Below, in pieces: positions 23,182 to 35,009 of a stretch of DNA of 64,000 nucleotides. Position numbers and translations under genes: made by a program. The notes under the pieces are model-generated. The model saw only the letters and a program-made list of their open reading frames with translations, was not told the origin of the DNA and did not search any database. Every line of letters starts with the position of its first letter. The stretch's first letter is position 1. Source of the DNA: Vanessa cardui (lineage: Eukaryota > Arthropoda > Insecta > Lepidoptera > Nymphalidae); NCBI RefSeq assembly GCF_905220365.1, contig NC_061131.1, forward strand, positions 15,165,318 through 15,229,317, written 5' to 3'.

Positions 23182-24180
23182 GTTACCTCATAACTTTTCA
23201 CTGGGTGGACCGATTTTGATAAATTTTTTTTTGTTTGAAAGGTAGTGCTTCCCGTGGGGTCCCATTTTTTTTATTTTTTTTTCCGAGGATGGTATCCATG
23301 TGAAAACGACATAAGTCTTAAATCTGCGTTATGTATATGCGCGACAAATAGGTGAATAACTGAAAATCACGTTAACCAATTTTGATAATTCTTTTTTTAT
23401 TATAAAATATATACTTCAAGGGTAATTTGGTGAAAGTTTGGTAAGGTTCTGAGCACAGGATCCATGATAAAGTGACGGAACGGAAGGGAACGGAACAATT
23501 CTGAGGAGCACGTTAGCGATACTCGGTCGAATCTTTTATTTATAGGTTATTTGGATATTTGAGTCACCTTCCGTAATGTGGTTATGTTTATGTAATTATC
23601 ATAGTCGAATATTATAATCAACTAGCTACCCACCCCGGCTTCGCACGGGTGCAATACTGATACTAAATATACTACAGAATTTGTTTATATACGACATCAC
23701 ATCGCAAACTTCTAAAATTATCAGTGTTTCTTTACTATATTGTTCATGTATTATATACACAAACCTTCCCCTTGAATCACGCTATCTTTTAAAAAAAACC
23801 GCATCAAAATCCGTTGCGTAGATTTAAAGATATAGGGACAGAGAAAGCGACTTTGTTTTATACTATGTAGTGATGGAACTCCTATACGGCTCGCAGTTAG
23901 GGTGCGATATGGGGCAGAATTTCTTACTATCTTAAATGAAATTTTGTGTATGTGATGTGATGTCATATGATGTACGAAATATAGTTGGTCTTTTTCAAAG
24001 TTTTTTTGCTGAGTTCGATTACAGCTCTTTCGAGGGATCCTTGTAGTTCACGCCGCGTGACGTATTAAATCCGCATTTTCGAAAGTCTATTTTTGCTTTA
24101 TTCGCAAGTTTCCTTTGAAATTGGCCTCGAAGTAGTTTCTGACTCATATAAACGGAACGCTTAATCTATCCATATTAAAA
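23096..24180. repeat. Lepidopteran interspersed repeat, interrupted by a Helitron
   Basis: The left part starts AACCGACTTCC-AAAGGAGGAG, passes a run of 33 T (23143-23175), then ACTTTTCACTGGGTGGACCG and AGTGCTTCCCGTGGGGTCCC, phrases I recall from many butterfly scaffolds. The right part (23880-24120) appears to continue the same repeat after the Helitron at 23622-23873. The class of the host repeat is not clear to me. Confidence 0.5.
23622..23873 (-). mobile_element. Short non-autonomous Helitron
   Basis: On the minus strand the 252-bp unit begins TCACTACATAGTATAAAAC, preceded by A, and ends GAAGCCGGGGTGGGTAGCTAG followed by T (the last 20 bases or so form the 3' signature). This satisfies the Helitron rules of A|T insertion, 5'-TC and 3'-CTAG. 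A CCCG...CGGG stem lies just before the end. It contains the ACGCAACGGATTTTGATGCG core shared with the copy at 12060-12304. It is non-coding and would depend on an autonomous element. Confidence 0.75.
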
Positions 24181-24220
24181 AAAAATAGTTAGTCAACATC
24201 ATCTTCACTTAAAATCAAAA

Positions 24221-24817
24221 AATAAATAAAATTTTAACAAAAAGAAAAACCGACTTCAAACAAAACACTATTTTAAAACAAATGAATATGCACGAAAAAG
24301 TAATAAAAATAATTGCGTATTCAACATATTTTTTAGAGTCTTCCTAAGTTAAATGAAATGAAAAATATTAGACTACTTAAAAGTCGATTAACGATTATAT
24401 CATGTAGTTATAATTATTGTTATATTTGGAGTCGGTGTCAGCCAATAAAACCCTACAGTATATCTATCAAAAACAATACGAGAATACTTTAACAAATATG
24501 TTTTTTACAAATTACCTTTTACACAATAATATACTGGATCAATCAAGGGGCTCGTATCGCTTCTTTCTTTTGATTGTTGGGGCAAGGGCACCGTGGCTGA
24601 CACCGGCTCCAAATATACCAATAACTATAACTACATGATATAATCGTTAATCGACTTTTAAGTAGTCTTATATTTTTCATTTCATTTAACTTAGGAAGAC
24701 TCTAAAAAATATGTTGAATACGCAATTATTTTTATTACTTTTTCGTGCATATTCATTTGTTTTAAAATAGTGTTTTGTTTGAAGTCGGTTTTTCTTTTTG
24801 TTAAAATTTTATTTATT
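24221..24817. repeat. 597-bp fold-back: two 223-bp inverted arms around a 151-bp loop
   Basis: Positions 24221-24443 and 24595-24817 are reverse complements of each other over their full 223 bp, with about 4 mismatches by my alignment. The outer ends are AATAAATAAAATTTTAAC and the inner ends are GGTGTCAGCC / GGCTGACACC. The loop (24444-24594) shows no coding character. It is probably a fold-back or MITE-type element, or an inverted duplication of one. Transcription through it would give a long double-stranded RNA. Confidence 0.85.
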
Positions 24818-24819
24818 AA

Positions 24820-25640
24820 TTATCATTTTGATGGCATAATTCGTATTCAAACTATTTAAGATTTAAAGATATATATATATTTTATATCAGTATTTTAAAT
24901 ATGAGATAAATATGATACAATATTTTATAACACTATCAACGCTTAAAAGGATAGATATATTGTTTTTGTTTTTAAGATAGGTAGCAATCACCTTTAATGT
25001 TAATGTTATTAAATGTGCTATAATATAAAAGTTGAATTTGGAAGTACCTTGTCGCAATAAATAATAGAACTATCAGCGAGATGATTTCGATGATTTTAAG
25101 TTTCTTTGAAATTAATCACGGCGCTTTAAATTGACAATCCGTGCACTCGAGAGGACTGCACTGCGTTGCGGAATTACAGTTAAAATGGCTTGGTTTTTAA
25201 TCTGTCACTTAATATTTAGCTGCTCCGTTGATTTATTTAAGCGTTGAGGTGTTTCGGTTAAGCCGGTATTAAGTTAGTGCTGTTAAGCCTGCACGGAATG
25301 GATTAAGTAGACTTTTACAGTCACTTTTCTTTCTGACACTGTGCTCTCAAGGGAAGGATAGTGGAACATGGACTATTATAGAATAATTCTAAAATAAAAG
25401 TAGCCTAAGTTATTACTTATGAGCTACTTGAGTGGATATATACATATCTGTTTAATAAAAAAGGTTATATTGATTGTACAAACAGACACTCCAATTTAAG
25501 TATATGTATAGATGCTTTATTACTGTGTTGTTGTTATTGTTTCTTTTAATTATTATTTGTATATATTTTTTTGTATTTTCGGATTTTATAATGATATTTA
25601 TATTTCTTATTATATCCGATTAATTACGTACGTGATACAA
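24820..25640. other. AT-rich non-coding stretch
   Basis: Nothing recognised. Confidence 0.4.
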
Positions 25641-25642
25641 AT

Positions 25643-25990
25643 TTCGTTGGTCTAGTGGCTACTTTTCATAGCAGACCACGAGATAAACCCAGAGATGCTA
25701 AAGTAATATGATTGTCAAATAAACAAATGAAACCTGGCAATCCGACAAAGTATTATGTAAACAATACAGCGCTCTAACGCAACGCCGCCTGTTTATACTA
25801 AGTTGTTAACATCCAAATTTGTACAGGAAGATTCCTTTAATCGGGTAAATTTTCCCTTATGCTGCTAGATAAAGAGATCGGCGTTCGAATCGATCGATGG
25901 TCGGGTCCCTTATTCATGAGTCAAAGACGAGAGGCCTCCGAGTGACCTGGAAGTTAATAACGCCATAATCCTTTTATCTGCGCTGCCCAT
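25643..25990 (+). repeat. Degraded tRNA-derived (SINE-like) sequence
   Basis: TTGGTCTAGTGGCTA near 25649 fits a polymerase III A box. GCGTTCGAATCG near 25881 resembles a B box but lies too far away to pair with it, so these may be two different remnants. Neither folds into an obvious tRNA. Confidence 0.3.
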
Positions 25991-25999
25991 ACTAGTTGG

Positions 26000-27110
26000 A
26001 GAAAACTAATCTTTCGTGATTACATTTCATACATCGTCATATATTATATAGTGACTCCACATTGGTCGAGACGTGAAGGGAAATTCATGTGATACACAGC
26101 GAAATTATGACTTGAAATGATGCATCATAATTACATTATGTACCTACAAATAAGTAACACCCAATTGTAGTTTTGGTTTCAAAACAACTGCGTTCTGTTA
26201 ATTTAATATGACTATTTTCGAGTTATCAAAACCAAAACCACCATTATTTATAGTTTTACTGCTTGACGGGGATAATCTCCAAATCGACTAAAGATGTCAA
26301 TCCAATTAATTATGAACTATTATAAAGATTAGTCCAGGTTTAGACTTTTCAACGAACTTTGTTGAGTCTATCAAAAAGATCCAGGGCACGGTTTAGTCTT
26401 TTTACTATACTTTGTTGAATCTTTTAGGAGTGATAATAATTTAAAATTTCCTTAAATACATATTCAATATATAATACAACTTTGAACTGCAGCGTTGCGA
26501 CGAGTAGCATAATAGGTATTATAGATACTCAGATTTTTCAAGTATTCAAATGAAAACTCACTCACAATTCAGAATAACTGTATAATACAAAAATATAATA
26601 GCTTGCATATCTATTAAAAATACTGTAAATAAAATTAATCCGAAAACACAAGACGCGAAGCGGATTTAGAGACTTCCAAAAGAGTTAGTCTTAACTAGTT
26701 TACTCAGTTCGGTACAAACAGCTTCACGTAATGCGGCTCGCTAAGATAAACGCTACATAGAAGATCATTAGAGGGCGGTCGGGCGGTCGGGCGGTCGGAA
26801 ATAGAAGAATTTAATTGGAAGCTCTCAGATGCGATCGGCGAGCGGGAAGTTTAATGCGATAAAGGAGTAAGATTTTGCTCCAGACGAGGTTTTTAAGACG
26901 AATCCGTTCTAAATTCATTTGTCTCATGGCCGATGTTCGTCGCGATCTGTTGTCAACGCTCCTATTGGATTTGCCATTGTAACGAAACAGTTACGCTGTT
27001 GACGATTTATTTATAGATAAATTAATAAATAATTGTAGAATTTATGATACAATTCAATAATTTTAATTGGATTCGCTGAACTAAACGTAATGTGTTCTGA
27101 TTCATAGTTG
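26000..27110. other. Non-coding stretch with a GC-rich block
   Basis: It contains three tandem copies of GGGCGGTC (26773-26796) directly followed by a block related to one at 28236-28300 (see findings). No gene was recognised. Confidence 0.35.
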
Positions 27111-27119
27111 ATAGTTATT

Positions 27120-27395
27120 TATTATTGTGATTGACTTCCAAATTTTTTTTTATTAATAACAGTACTTCCAGACTGTACTGACATAAGCAGCACTAAAACT
27201 TCCTGAGTTTGATCCACCAGGCCACTCCAATGTGGATTGGTTACATAAGGGGTACATTTTTGCACTATATAGTTTAACCCCAACGGTAATAAAATCAAAT
27301 CCACCTTGAATTTTCAGGGGTGCTTGTCTGGGTTTGTCCCCTTATCTTCGGTTAAAGTTCACCTGCTCTAAGCACAAAGCGGTGTCCGTAAGTCA
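27120..27395 (-). repeat. Degraded Metulj-type SINE fragment
   Basis: GGTGCTTGTCTGGGTTTG...CTTCGGTTAAAG near 27312-27357 parallels the head of the SINEs in minus orientation. CCAATGTGGATTGG near 27227 parallels the body. It is heavily diverged, with no clear ends. Confidence 0.4.
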
Positions 27396-27566
27396 AGTAT
27401 AATGTACATAATATTTTATTCTTAGGAACGATCCGATGCTGCGTTCCGCTGCGTTTTGTTATGAAAGACGAATGAATCAATCCATCAGGTACTTGAATGT
27501 GCCTAACGAGTTGTTTTACAATAAAATTTTCACGTACATTATGGTACTGTCATATGCAGACCGAAC

Positions 27567-27782
27567 GTGAGACGTAGGGCCAGGGCCTCATAGTTCAGGG
27601 GGCCCTCTAAACTAAACCTTAAGCTTTTGAAGTTAGAAAATCACGACCCTGCGCACAAGATTTCTTATTTGGTATCTATAATTTTAAAGGGTAATTATTA
27701 GTTAAAGAGGGATGGGAAAGAAGGTGAGGGCCCGATTCTTTTTCTATGAACCGGGGCCCTTTCCCACCTAGCTACGCCACTG
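27567..27782. mobile_element. hAT-type MITE with 8-bp target duplication
   Basis: The right end is GCTACGCCACTG, i.e. CAGTGGCGTAGC read inward. The left end, GTGAGACGTAG, is a decayed copy of the same motif. Identical GACCGAAC octamers flank the unit at 27559-27566 and 27783-27790. An 8-bp duplication is the hAT superfamily signature. At 216 bp it has no coding capacity. Confidence 0.7.
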
Positions 27783-27790
27783 GACCGAAC

Positions 27791-30700
27791 TCTATCATAT
27801 TATACAAGACAGAATAATAGTATTACTTTCTTTGCTTCCATATAAGTGCACCCCAGTAAATGAATCGATTTACAATTGAATTGCAAAACGTGAAGTATTT
27901 TTACATTCGGTAGTTCGCCGTGGTAGTTTTACATTGCGAGCGATGTGGGTCGCGCGGCCGCTCATGTTGCAAACAATGCGCTGATTAACGCTGAATGGCA
28001 TCGTCTCTCGCGTATCGAATTGATTACGATTGAATAGACTTACATAATCCAATTAGTTTTTAGTTGAGCACACTTAATGTTTCAAAGTACACATAACATT
28101 TTCCCGCTCTACTATTCGCGGCTAGGCTGCCTGCCTAAGGCTCGTCCTCGCTCGCGTGTCGCTGGACTCGAAAGTTTTTATACAATAACTCAATTCTGCT
28201 CTGTCCATAAAGAGCTCCTATAAAGTTCTTGGACTGAAATAGAGGACTTTAATTGGGAAGTCTCGAGACGTGATCGGTGAGTAAAAAGTTTTAATACGGG
28301 AATAGAACTTTTTGATTGCTTTCGGGAGAGCGGTCGAGGACCGCCGGAACATATCATCATATCATTATACAAAGCGAAATCTTTCTTATAAAGGAAAAGT
28401 TTTAAACTAGGAAATGCGCACCCGGGAATAGTTTACGAACACTCGTCTTGGGTTCGCTTTGTGTGAGACGCGAGCGGAACTCCATAGGAAGGTTGAGATA
28501 ATCGTTTTTGCTTTTAATCGTTATTTGTCATTCGCTTATAGCGTTGCGTTGCTGCGACGCCTCACTTGAGAATGATGTTGCTGGTCGGTTGGCGACTTGT
28601 CTCTATATGCGTGTTCGGGTGCTCAGCACTAGAAGTAAGAACTTAACACAGCAAATGCATACTTAGTGAGTCCTTAGTCCATACACATTTGAGATTGAGC
28701 GATTTCTATGATTGTTTTGTTAGTATAAAGTAAAAAAAAGTAAATTGCCCCAGAAATCAGTGGCGCCTGTCTGGATGTGGTACACTACACAACCTGTTTC
28801 AGAAATGTAACACCGAGAAACCCATCTAGCTTATTCCGGTATGCTGCTCACACATACATACATGTGACGGAAATGTTTAAAAATATATAAAGTTAAAAAG
28901 TTTGTTTGATTGTTAGAACAATAAACATTTTTGTGGTACAGACAGTACATATTTACTAAGAAAATTTATAGACTGTATAACATCACACTAGAAATTACTG
29001 AGCCGGTGCAGTTACATACAACCCGCCCGCGGGTTAACTGCGCAGAGTATCCAGCAAATTATAAACACTAAACTCAAGCAAGTATAGTTAGTGCTCGTTC
29101 AATATATAGTTGTAAGGAGCCGAGGACCATGAAATAGAATCAAAAACAAAAAAGTGAAATCTCTTATAGGTTTTTGGCATAATATTCTGCTCTGAATTAG
29201 TGTAAATACGAACCAGAAAAAAGGAAAGAATAGTATTAAAATCTATGAACACCTAGCTGGTTAAAGTTAAATATTGAGTACACACGATACATAACAGTTA
29301 TCCTGATACAACACAATCCAAAGTAATATAGAAGCAGGTCCTATATTAGCGTTTCCAACGGCAACTATTCAAAGTTTGACAATAGTAGCGTCGGCGGAGC
29401 GGAGTTACGGTGTACAGACATAACGTCCTGCAGCGAGCAATATCTCAGCGGCAGTGATTACATTCGGGGCGAGGTGCAGCCAATCACGTGCAGCTTACGA
29501 GGGAACTGGCTGTAATTGTGGAGCGCCAGATTGAACGGGAGCTCCACTGAACTTGCTTTAAGCCGCTGAATTTAAGATAAGTGTCATTCGAGGGATACTT
29601 GTTTGAAAACGGAACCAAACAAATTAATAGAGAACAATATGTCGGTTTATATAATTTATATTCTCCACTAAGCACTTCTGAATTATTATGTGACAACGTG
29701 AATGTAAAGCAAATGTCTCATGAATAAAATTCACTATCAACTGTAATGTTTACAATAAAAGTGACAATTATAAATTTAAACAAATGTAATGGTTTAATGG
29801 ACCACACATATATTAAATTAGATAATGTATACTTTATTCGTTATATATATATATCAAATCGATGGCAGCAAAGTAAATTCGGACGTCTACAAAATCGTTA
29901 TTTTACAGGAGAGCATATTTAGTTAAAAGTTGTGACAATTTTAATATATATGCACCGATTATCATGAAATTTTCTATATTGCAGCAAAAAAATCTCATTT
30001 TTTAATTGTAGAACAAATTTTTTTGCTAAATCATTGTTTTTTTTTTTTGAAATAATGCAGTTGTATTTTTTTTAATCTGGAAAAGCTTGGACGTTAAAAC
30101 AGACGTCTGCCTGATATCCGTTTATATGTCGTGATCTAAAACACGCTCATGACTAATAAATTATTTATTTAGGATAAACCTGCTTTTATCGAAGCCCATA
30201 TCTAAATTAGCTGCATTTTCAGCATCTGAATCTGAAAAAAACTAAGTAAATGTAAGAACTAATGTTTGTAATAGTATAGTTTACAAAAAAAAAAACGATG
30301 ATTTTCTATAGAAAAACAGAAATAATACATTTATAAATTGGGACATTTGTAAAACATACGACGTAAAAACGGACAAGTGGCAGATATCCATGCTTAGAAG
30401 AGAGGGTCCCCTCCGACCGAAGTAAAAGCAGACAATTTTAAATGTAACGGACATTTACTGCGATTAATTTTAAAATTCAATTGGAGATGTTTTCATTTAC
30501 GTGCTAGATTTTCTATATTTTTTTAAAAATTAAAATTAAAATTAAATACACTTGCAGATAAGACTGATTCAAGCTCATTTATGTAAAAAACGTATTTTCG
30601 ACAAAATGTAGATGTCCGCATTTACTATGCTGCCATCGAAATATTGATGAAGTTTTTTTATTGGCTGAGGAGTAGTAGGTTTGGTTGTGTCCCTAAACAC

Positions 30701-31420
30701 AATGATGAAGGTCAGCTGTTCTTATACACACATTAATTTCTTTCAATGCCTCCAAATATAAAATTAAATTGTTTCTGTAATTTGTACATTATGTATTTTT
30801 CCAATATATTATATATATATATATATTAAAACAATCTTCAAAATCGCGATGTAGAAATGTTAAAGATTTGACATAACACCGTCCAGTAATCAGAAATAAC
30901 AATAAACTCCTGTACAAGTTTACATAAAGATAATTATATTATATACAATTTTATCGATCATAATACACATGGAATAGTGTTCCGTCTTACTCACCACGAG
31001 GTATACGCGGCGGATTGTGGATTGATTACGATGTGACCAAGCCGTGTTGTGCTCGCTTCGTGCATGCATTAAATAATTCAGGCGACTCGAGCAACAGTTA
31101 TGTTACATTAGATTATTCATGGCGCCGTGTTAAGTTATTCAACGATTGTTCTCTTGATTATTAACTGTATACCAATCTAGATAAATTATGTAAACGTAAG
31201 CGTATCAAAAATAATATTAGATTATAGTATTGAGCATACGAGAAACATTAATAAGTATCATTTTTTTATACGACAATACATAACTTTTAATAAACTAATA
31301 TCAGGCATAAGCTGACATTTTACTAACAGTATTATTTTAAGTCAACCTTATTACAATTAATCACTGTCAACCATAAAGGCTCTACGTGAAGTCTAACCAT
31401 AGTGAAGTGAAGTCCACAGG
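27791..31420. other. Long non-coding stretch with scattered GC-rich blocks
   Basis: No open frame above 70 codons has any coding character. GC-rich patches at about 27890-28030, 28100-28170, 28430-28470 and 29385-29560 could be regulatory. A TA microsatellite lies near 30805-30827. Confidence 0.35.
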
Positions 31421-31929
31421 CTCATAATGCGTGGTGCCAGTCAGGTGGGCCCACAAAGCTATTCCGCCGGATAGCACTAATTTCAGTGATTAACTGGAAA
31501 AGCGTATATACCAGTTAAGTGCATGAGACGTAACTAATGCCATTAGTGATAGAGGAAATAAAAATTAGTCACCATAATATGTATTCTTTTCGTAAAACAT
31601 TCTTGTACACAATACGTCTATTTAGTTCTAGTTCTACCGGGAGTGAAGTAATATAAAGCACCGTATTCTGGGTCGTAAATAGGAGCAAGTTAAAAGGCGA
31701 GTTGTACACGGAGCCGACACAAATTGGCACAAAGAAAGAAAACTCCTACGAATCACTAAATAATTCAATCGTTTTGTTGAAATCAATGGATTGAAAAATT
31801 GTTTGTATACGATTCTAATCAACTTTGACAAAATACACGTGCGAGAATATTATTGTTATATGAATATTATTTATATGGATAATACTTAATTGTGGATTAT
31901 TTGGATTAAGTAACTTTGAAGTTAGGACA

Positions 31930-32050
31930 GACACATATATCTATTATGCAGCTTATATGTTCCTTGTGCTACTGGTATATAGAGATTCATACACAAAGAC
32001 ATTGTCTAAGTAAGGATGGGCAATTACATTGCCCACCTGATGATAATTAA
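31930..32050 (-). repeat. Fragment of LINE-type 3' repeat
   Basis: GGATGGGCAATTACATTGCC-CACCTGATG near 32013-32045 resembles the 3' end of the repeat seen at 9579-9795 and 63262-63571, in minus orientation. It is short and diverged. Confidence 0.35.
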
Positions 32051-32059
32051 ACGCGAACA

Positions 32060-33240
32060 CAACAACTTATTGATGTTAAGTGTGAGAATAGTTGTCGAGG
32101 AAGCGATTGTCAACGGGCGCAAGTAATCTCGAAGTACTTTAATGTGGTTGGTCGTTTTTACAACTCAAATTTATAATATGTAGGTGTATGAATTATTCGA
32201 AATTCATATACCAAATATTACAATAATGTTTAAGTTAAAATAAATGTAAGTTTCGTAATATTAATTTCATCGACGGCTTTACTATACAATATTTTTTCAA
32301 ACTACAAAAAAATAAACGTTATATCAGCGTACAGCGTAGTTTCTAACAAAATAAAAGCGTGACGGTGGAATTGAAAAAGAATAGAGTAACGTAAACGAAT
32401 AAAAGATTGAGTGTCGGCCGCGAGGGAGCTCGAGCGCCGCGCTGGTCTCTTTTCTGACAAAAATCTATCTTTCAAATACTCTAAGGTTCGAATAAAGGTT
32501 GTGCATTCGTTCCAAAGCGCTGCGAAGCAATATGTCGCTCTACATTTACTTATTGACAATAGAATACGCAGCAAATAATCGTCATTTAAATTGTACTTGT
32601 ACCCAGCACCAAAGACAATACTCTTCAGCAATCAAGTAAAACTGATAGATACGTCCTCTCATACGTTCAATGACAAAAGCGGACCTCGTGAAACTCGTCC
32701 AGCGAATCTTGATAATGCGTGCGTAATCAATAAAAAAATCGTTCGACAATATGAAACATGCTATATCATAATACAATATATTCGAAGTATAGTCGTGTCG
32801 ATAATATTTATACTGTGGACGACGGTCGCGGGCTGGGGCGGCGCGGGGCATGTTTGAATAGAATATTCCTCTATTATAAGGTCGGCATCGGCGCAGAGGC
32901 GCGGAACAATTATTGTTTTATCCCCAATTCGAATGTAAATAAGGACTCGTTAAATTTTATTTCAACAATAAGAGAATGAAATATCAATTTCGTATTTGAA
33001 CGATATATCGAAGTATTCATATTTGAGATAAATGTTACAGCAACGCAGTCAGTAAAATATAAATGATAATGTTATTAGATATTGATAGATTGACTTTTGA
33101 TTATTATACGCATTACGAGTACATGACCGAGCTTATTTTGTGGATATATAACTATAGTACATTTACGTAGATATAATAGATTACATTTTGCAGAAGCGGC
33201 CCAGCTGTGTTGTGTTGGGATAAAAAAATATTTGAAATGT
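32060..33240. other. Non-coding stretch with GC-rich islets
   Basis: GC-rich islets lie at about 32415-32450 and 32815-32910. Both strands are open for about 90 codons around 32580-32860, but the overlap of frames suggests low stop density rather than coding. Confidence 0.3.
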
Positions 33241-33283
33241 CCCCGCACCCCGCGCCCCGCACCCCACGCCCCGCACTCCGCCC
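33241..33283 (-). repeat. C-rich array forming a G-quadruplex motif on the minus strand
   Basis: The + strand shows five CCCC runs separated by three bases each. The complementary strand therefore carries five G4 tracts with 3-nt loops, an ideal quadruplex pattern, in otherwise AT-rich DNA. Confidence 0.7.
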
Positions 33284-33284
33284 G

Positions 33285-34035
33285 ACAAGAGCCATTGTTA
33301 GGTTTTATTGATCACTCACGCAATGTTACAAAGCGTATGTTTTATTTAGCAGAATAAATCATACACTTGGAGAAAAAATGATAATAGTGCTAAGGATCTT
33401 CAGCTTTTATCATTCAAAGACTCATACATTTTGTGTACTTTAGCGGGTAACAAACATTTGACAGTTATCTGCTACACATCGGAGCAGCGTTGTGGAATAT
33501 GCTCTAATATTCGTCCTTCAAATAGATCGGAAAGATATTGGCCAAACACTGGGATAATAACAGGCTGTTACATTACAATGAAAAATTATCTGAGCTCAGA
33601 TACTTCGCATAAGTCATAGCATACGTTTATTTGTGATCTTTTGGGCTGAGAATTAGAATTTCATTGCGAGTTTACGTAATCTTATCGAATTTGAAGGAAC
33701 ATCCCTAGAATTGGGACGTTATGAGATACGTGCCTGCATTTCAATGTTACTGCCTTGAACAGATGCGTGAACCCTCATTTATGTGTTAATGAAGGACAAG
33801 GTATCTGTAACAACAAACTAGAATCTAAGTGTCGTAAAATATCAGAACTTGTTACATTGGTTGTAACAATTATGATCCTTAAAGGTGGACCTGTGGATAC
33901 TGCAAATTCAAATATTACACAAATGAGTACACAAATTTTCCCATTTGGTAAAAACTTCAGGAAAATGCGGTAAGGGGCAAACCTTAGATGAGCATACAAT
34001 CGGTAGAGGACAAAAGGAAGGAAGGAGAAGGATGG
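33285..34035. other. AT-rich non-coding stretch
   Basis: Nothing recognised. Frames of 60-75 codons are unremarkable. Confidence 0.4.
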
Positions 34036-34038
34036 CAG

Positions 34039-34112
34039 TATTTATTTATTGACGATTCAAAAATGCTTCATTGTCAAGTTTACTTCAATAAAATTGATTT
34101 GATTTGATTTGA
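34039..34112 (+). repeat. 3' end of the 'CCGGTGGTAG' butterfly repeat with (GATTT)n tail
   Basis: TTATTGACGATTCAAAAATG then CTTCATTGTCAAGTTTACTT and a GATTTGATTTGATTT tail match the 3' half of the copy at 56771-56896. Confidence 0.65.
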
Positions 34113-34114
34113 CC

Positions 34115-34595
34115 CCAAAGTTTGCTTACGTCAAGATAGAGAGTCACCGTAAAACAATTGTTTCACATAGTTGTACGTACGTCATTATGAAATACCAGGC
34201 TGCTTTTAGCCACAAATAACAACAGTAAGACAGCTTTATATCAACTAGGTGCAGCGGCTACACTAAGTATTTTTATATAATCATACTTTGCTACCAGATT
34301 ATGGAAAAATATTGTTAAAACAAATGTAGTACAACTATAAAGCGTGAATTGTATTTCTCTATAAATCTGGTAATATAGATGGTCCGAGAAAATAAGATAA
34401 GCTGTTAACGACGACTCTTAGCGTAGTTATGCGGTTCCGCTCAAGTTAGATAACTGACCGACGTGCGGGCGGCGCTTCTGAATATGCAGCCGAACCAGTA
34501 TGGAACTGGGGCGAATGCGGGATTGGTATGTATTGAAAACCTACAATTGTATTGACTGTGGCGTACGAAATAAATGAAGTTATTTTTGTGTAAAA
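34115..34595. other. Non-coding stretch
   Basis: A GC-rich patch lies near 34455-34480. No gene recognised. Confidence 0.35.
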
Positions 34596-34598
34596 GTA

Positions 34599-35007
34599 CT
34601 AGTAGTCGTGCGCGGCTTCGTTCGCGTTCATCGCGTTCATCGTTTCGCGTTTCATCTCATATTAAATTGTTTAAATAATATATGAGACAAATAAAAAAAA
34701 AAAAAACCGCTGAGTTTCTTTCGCCGGTTCTTCTCAGGTCAGGGTATTTTCTTTTCCGAACCGGTGGTAGTGTTTCAATTGACCATCAATAAGAAAGTGT
34801 AATGCTTCTATATTGAATAAAGTTATTTGAGTTTGAGTATGGTGTTGATTGTCAATGTGTCAGCTTATGTCCTTAATTTAAGTTCAAGTTTGCTTCACAC
34901 AAAATTGAAACAAGTTCAGTTCAGCGGTTTGGTTGTGACAGTCAAACAGACAGAGTTACTTTCACGTTTATAATAATATTAATATTAGTATAATATATTA
35001 ATATAGA
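34599..35007 (-). repeat. Short CTAG-ended repeat (Helitron/Lep1-like) split by another repeat
   Basis: The left part (34599-34690: CTAGTAGTCGTGCGCGGCTT) and right part (34838-35007: GTTCAAGTTTGCTTCACAC, then CAAACAGACAGAG) are the two halves of the family seen at 11175-11335. They are separated by the repeat at 34694-34837, so the latter inserted later. Confidence 0.5.
34694..34837 (+). repeat. 'CCGGTTCTTCTC...CCGGTGGTAG' butterfly repeat, nested copy
   Basis: CTGAGTTTCTTTCGCCGGTT and CTTTTCCGAACCGGTGGTAG lead into CAATAAGAAAGTGTAATGCT and AATAAAGTTATTTGAG-TTTGAG. This is the best-preserved full unit of the family in the window. It has no coding capacity. I do not know whether it derives from a LINE 3' end or is a SINE. 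Confidence 0.65.
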
Positions 35008-35009
35008 TA

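Noticed and set aside
32582..32857. Overlapping 88-89 codon frames on both strands
   Set aside because: Mutually overlapping frames with AT-rich codons and no motif indicate low stop density rather than a gene.
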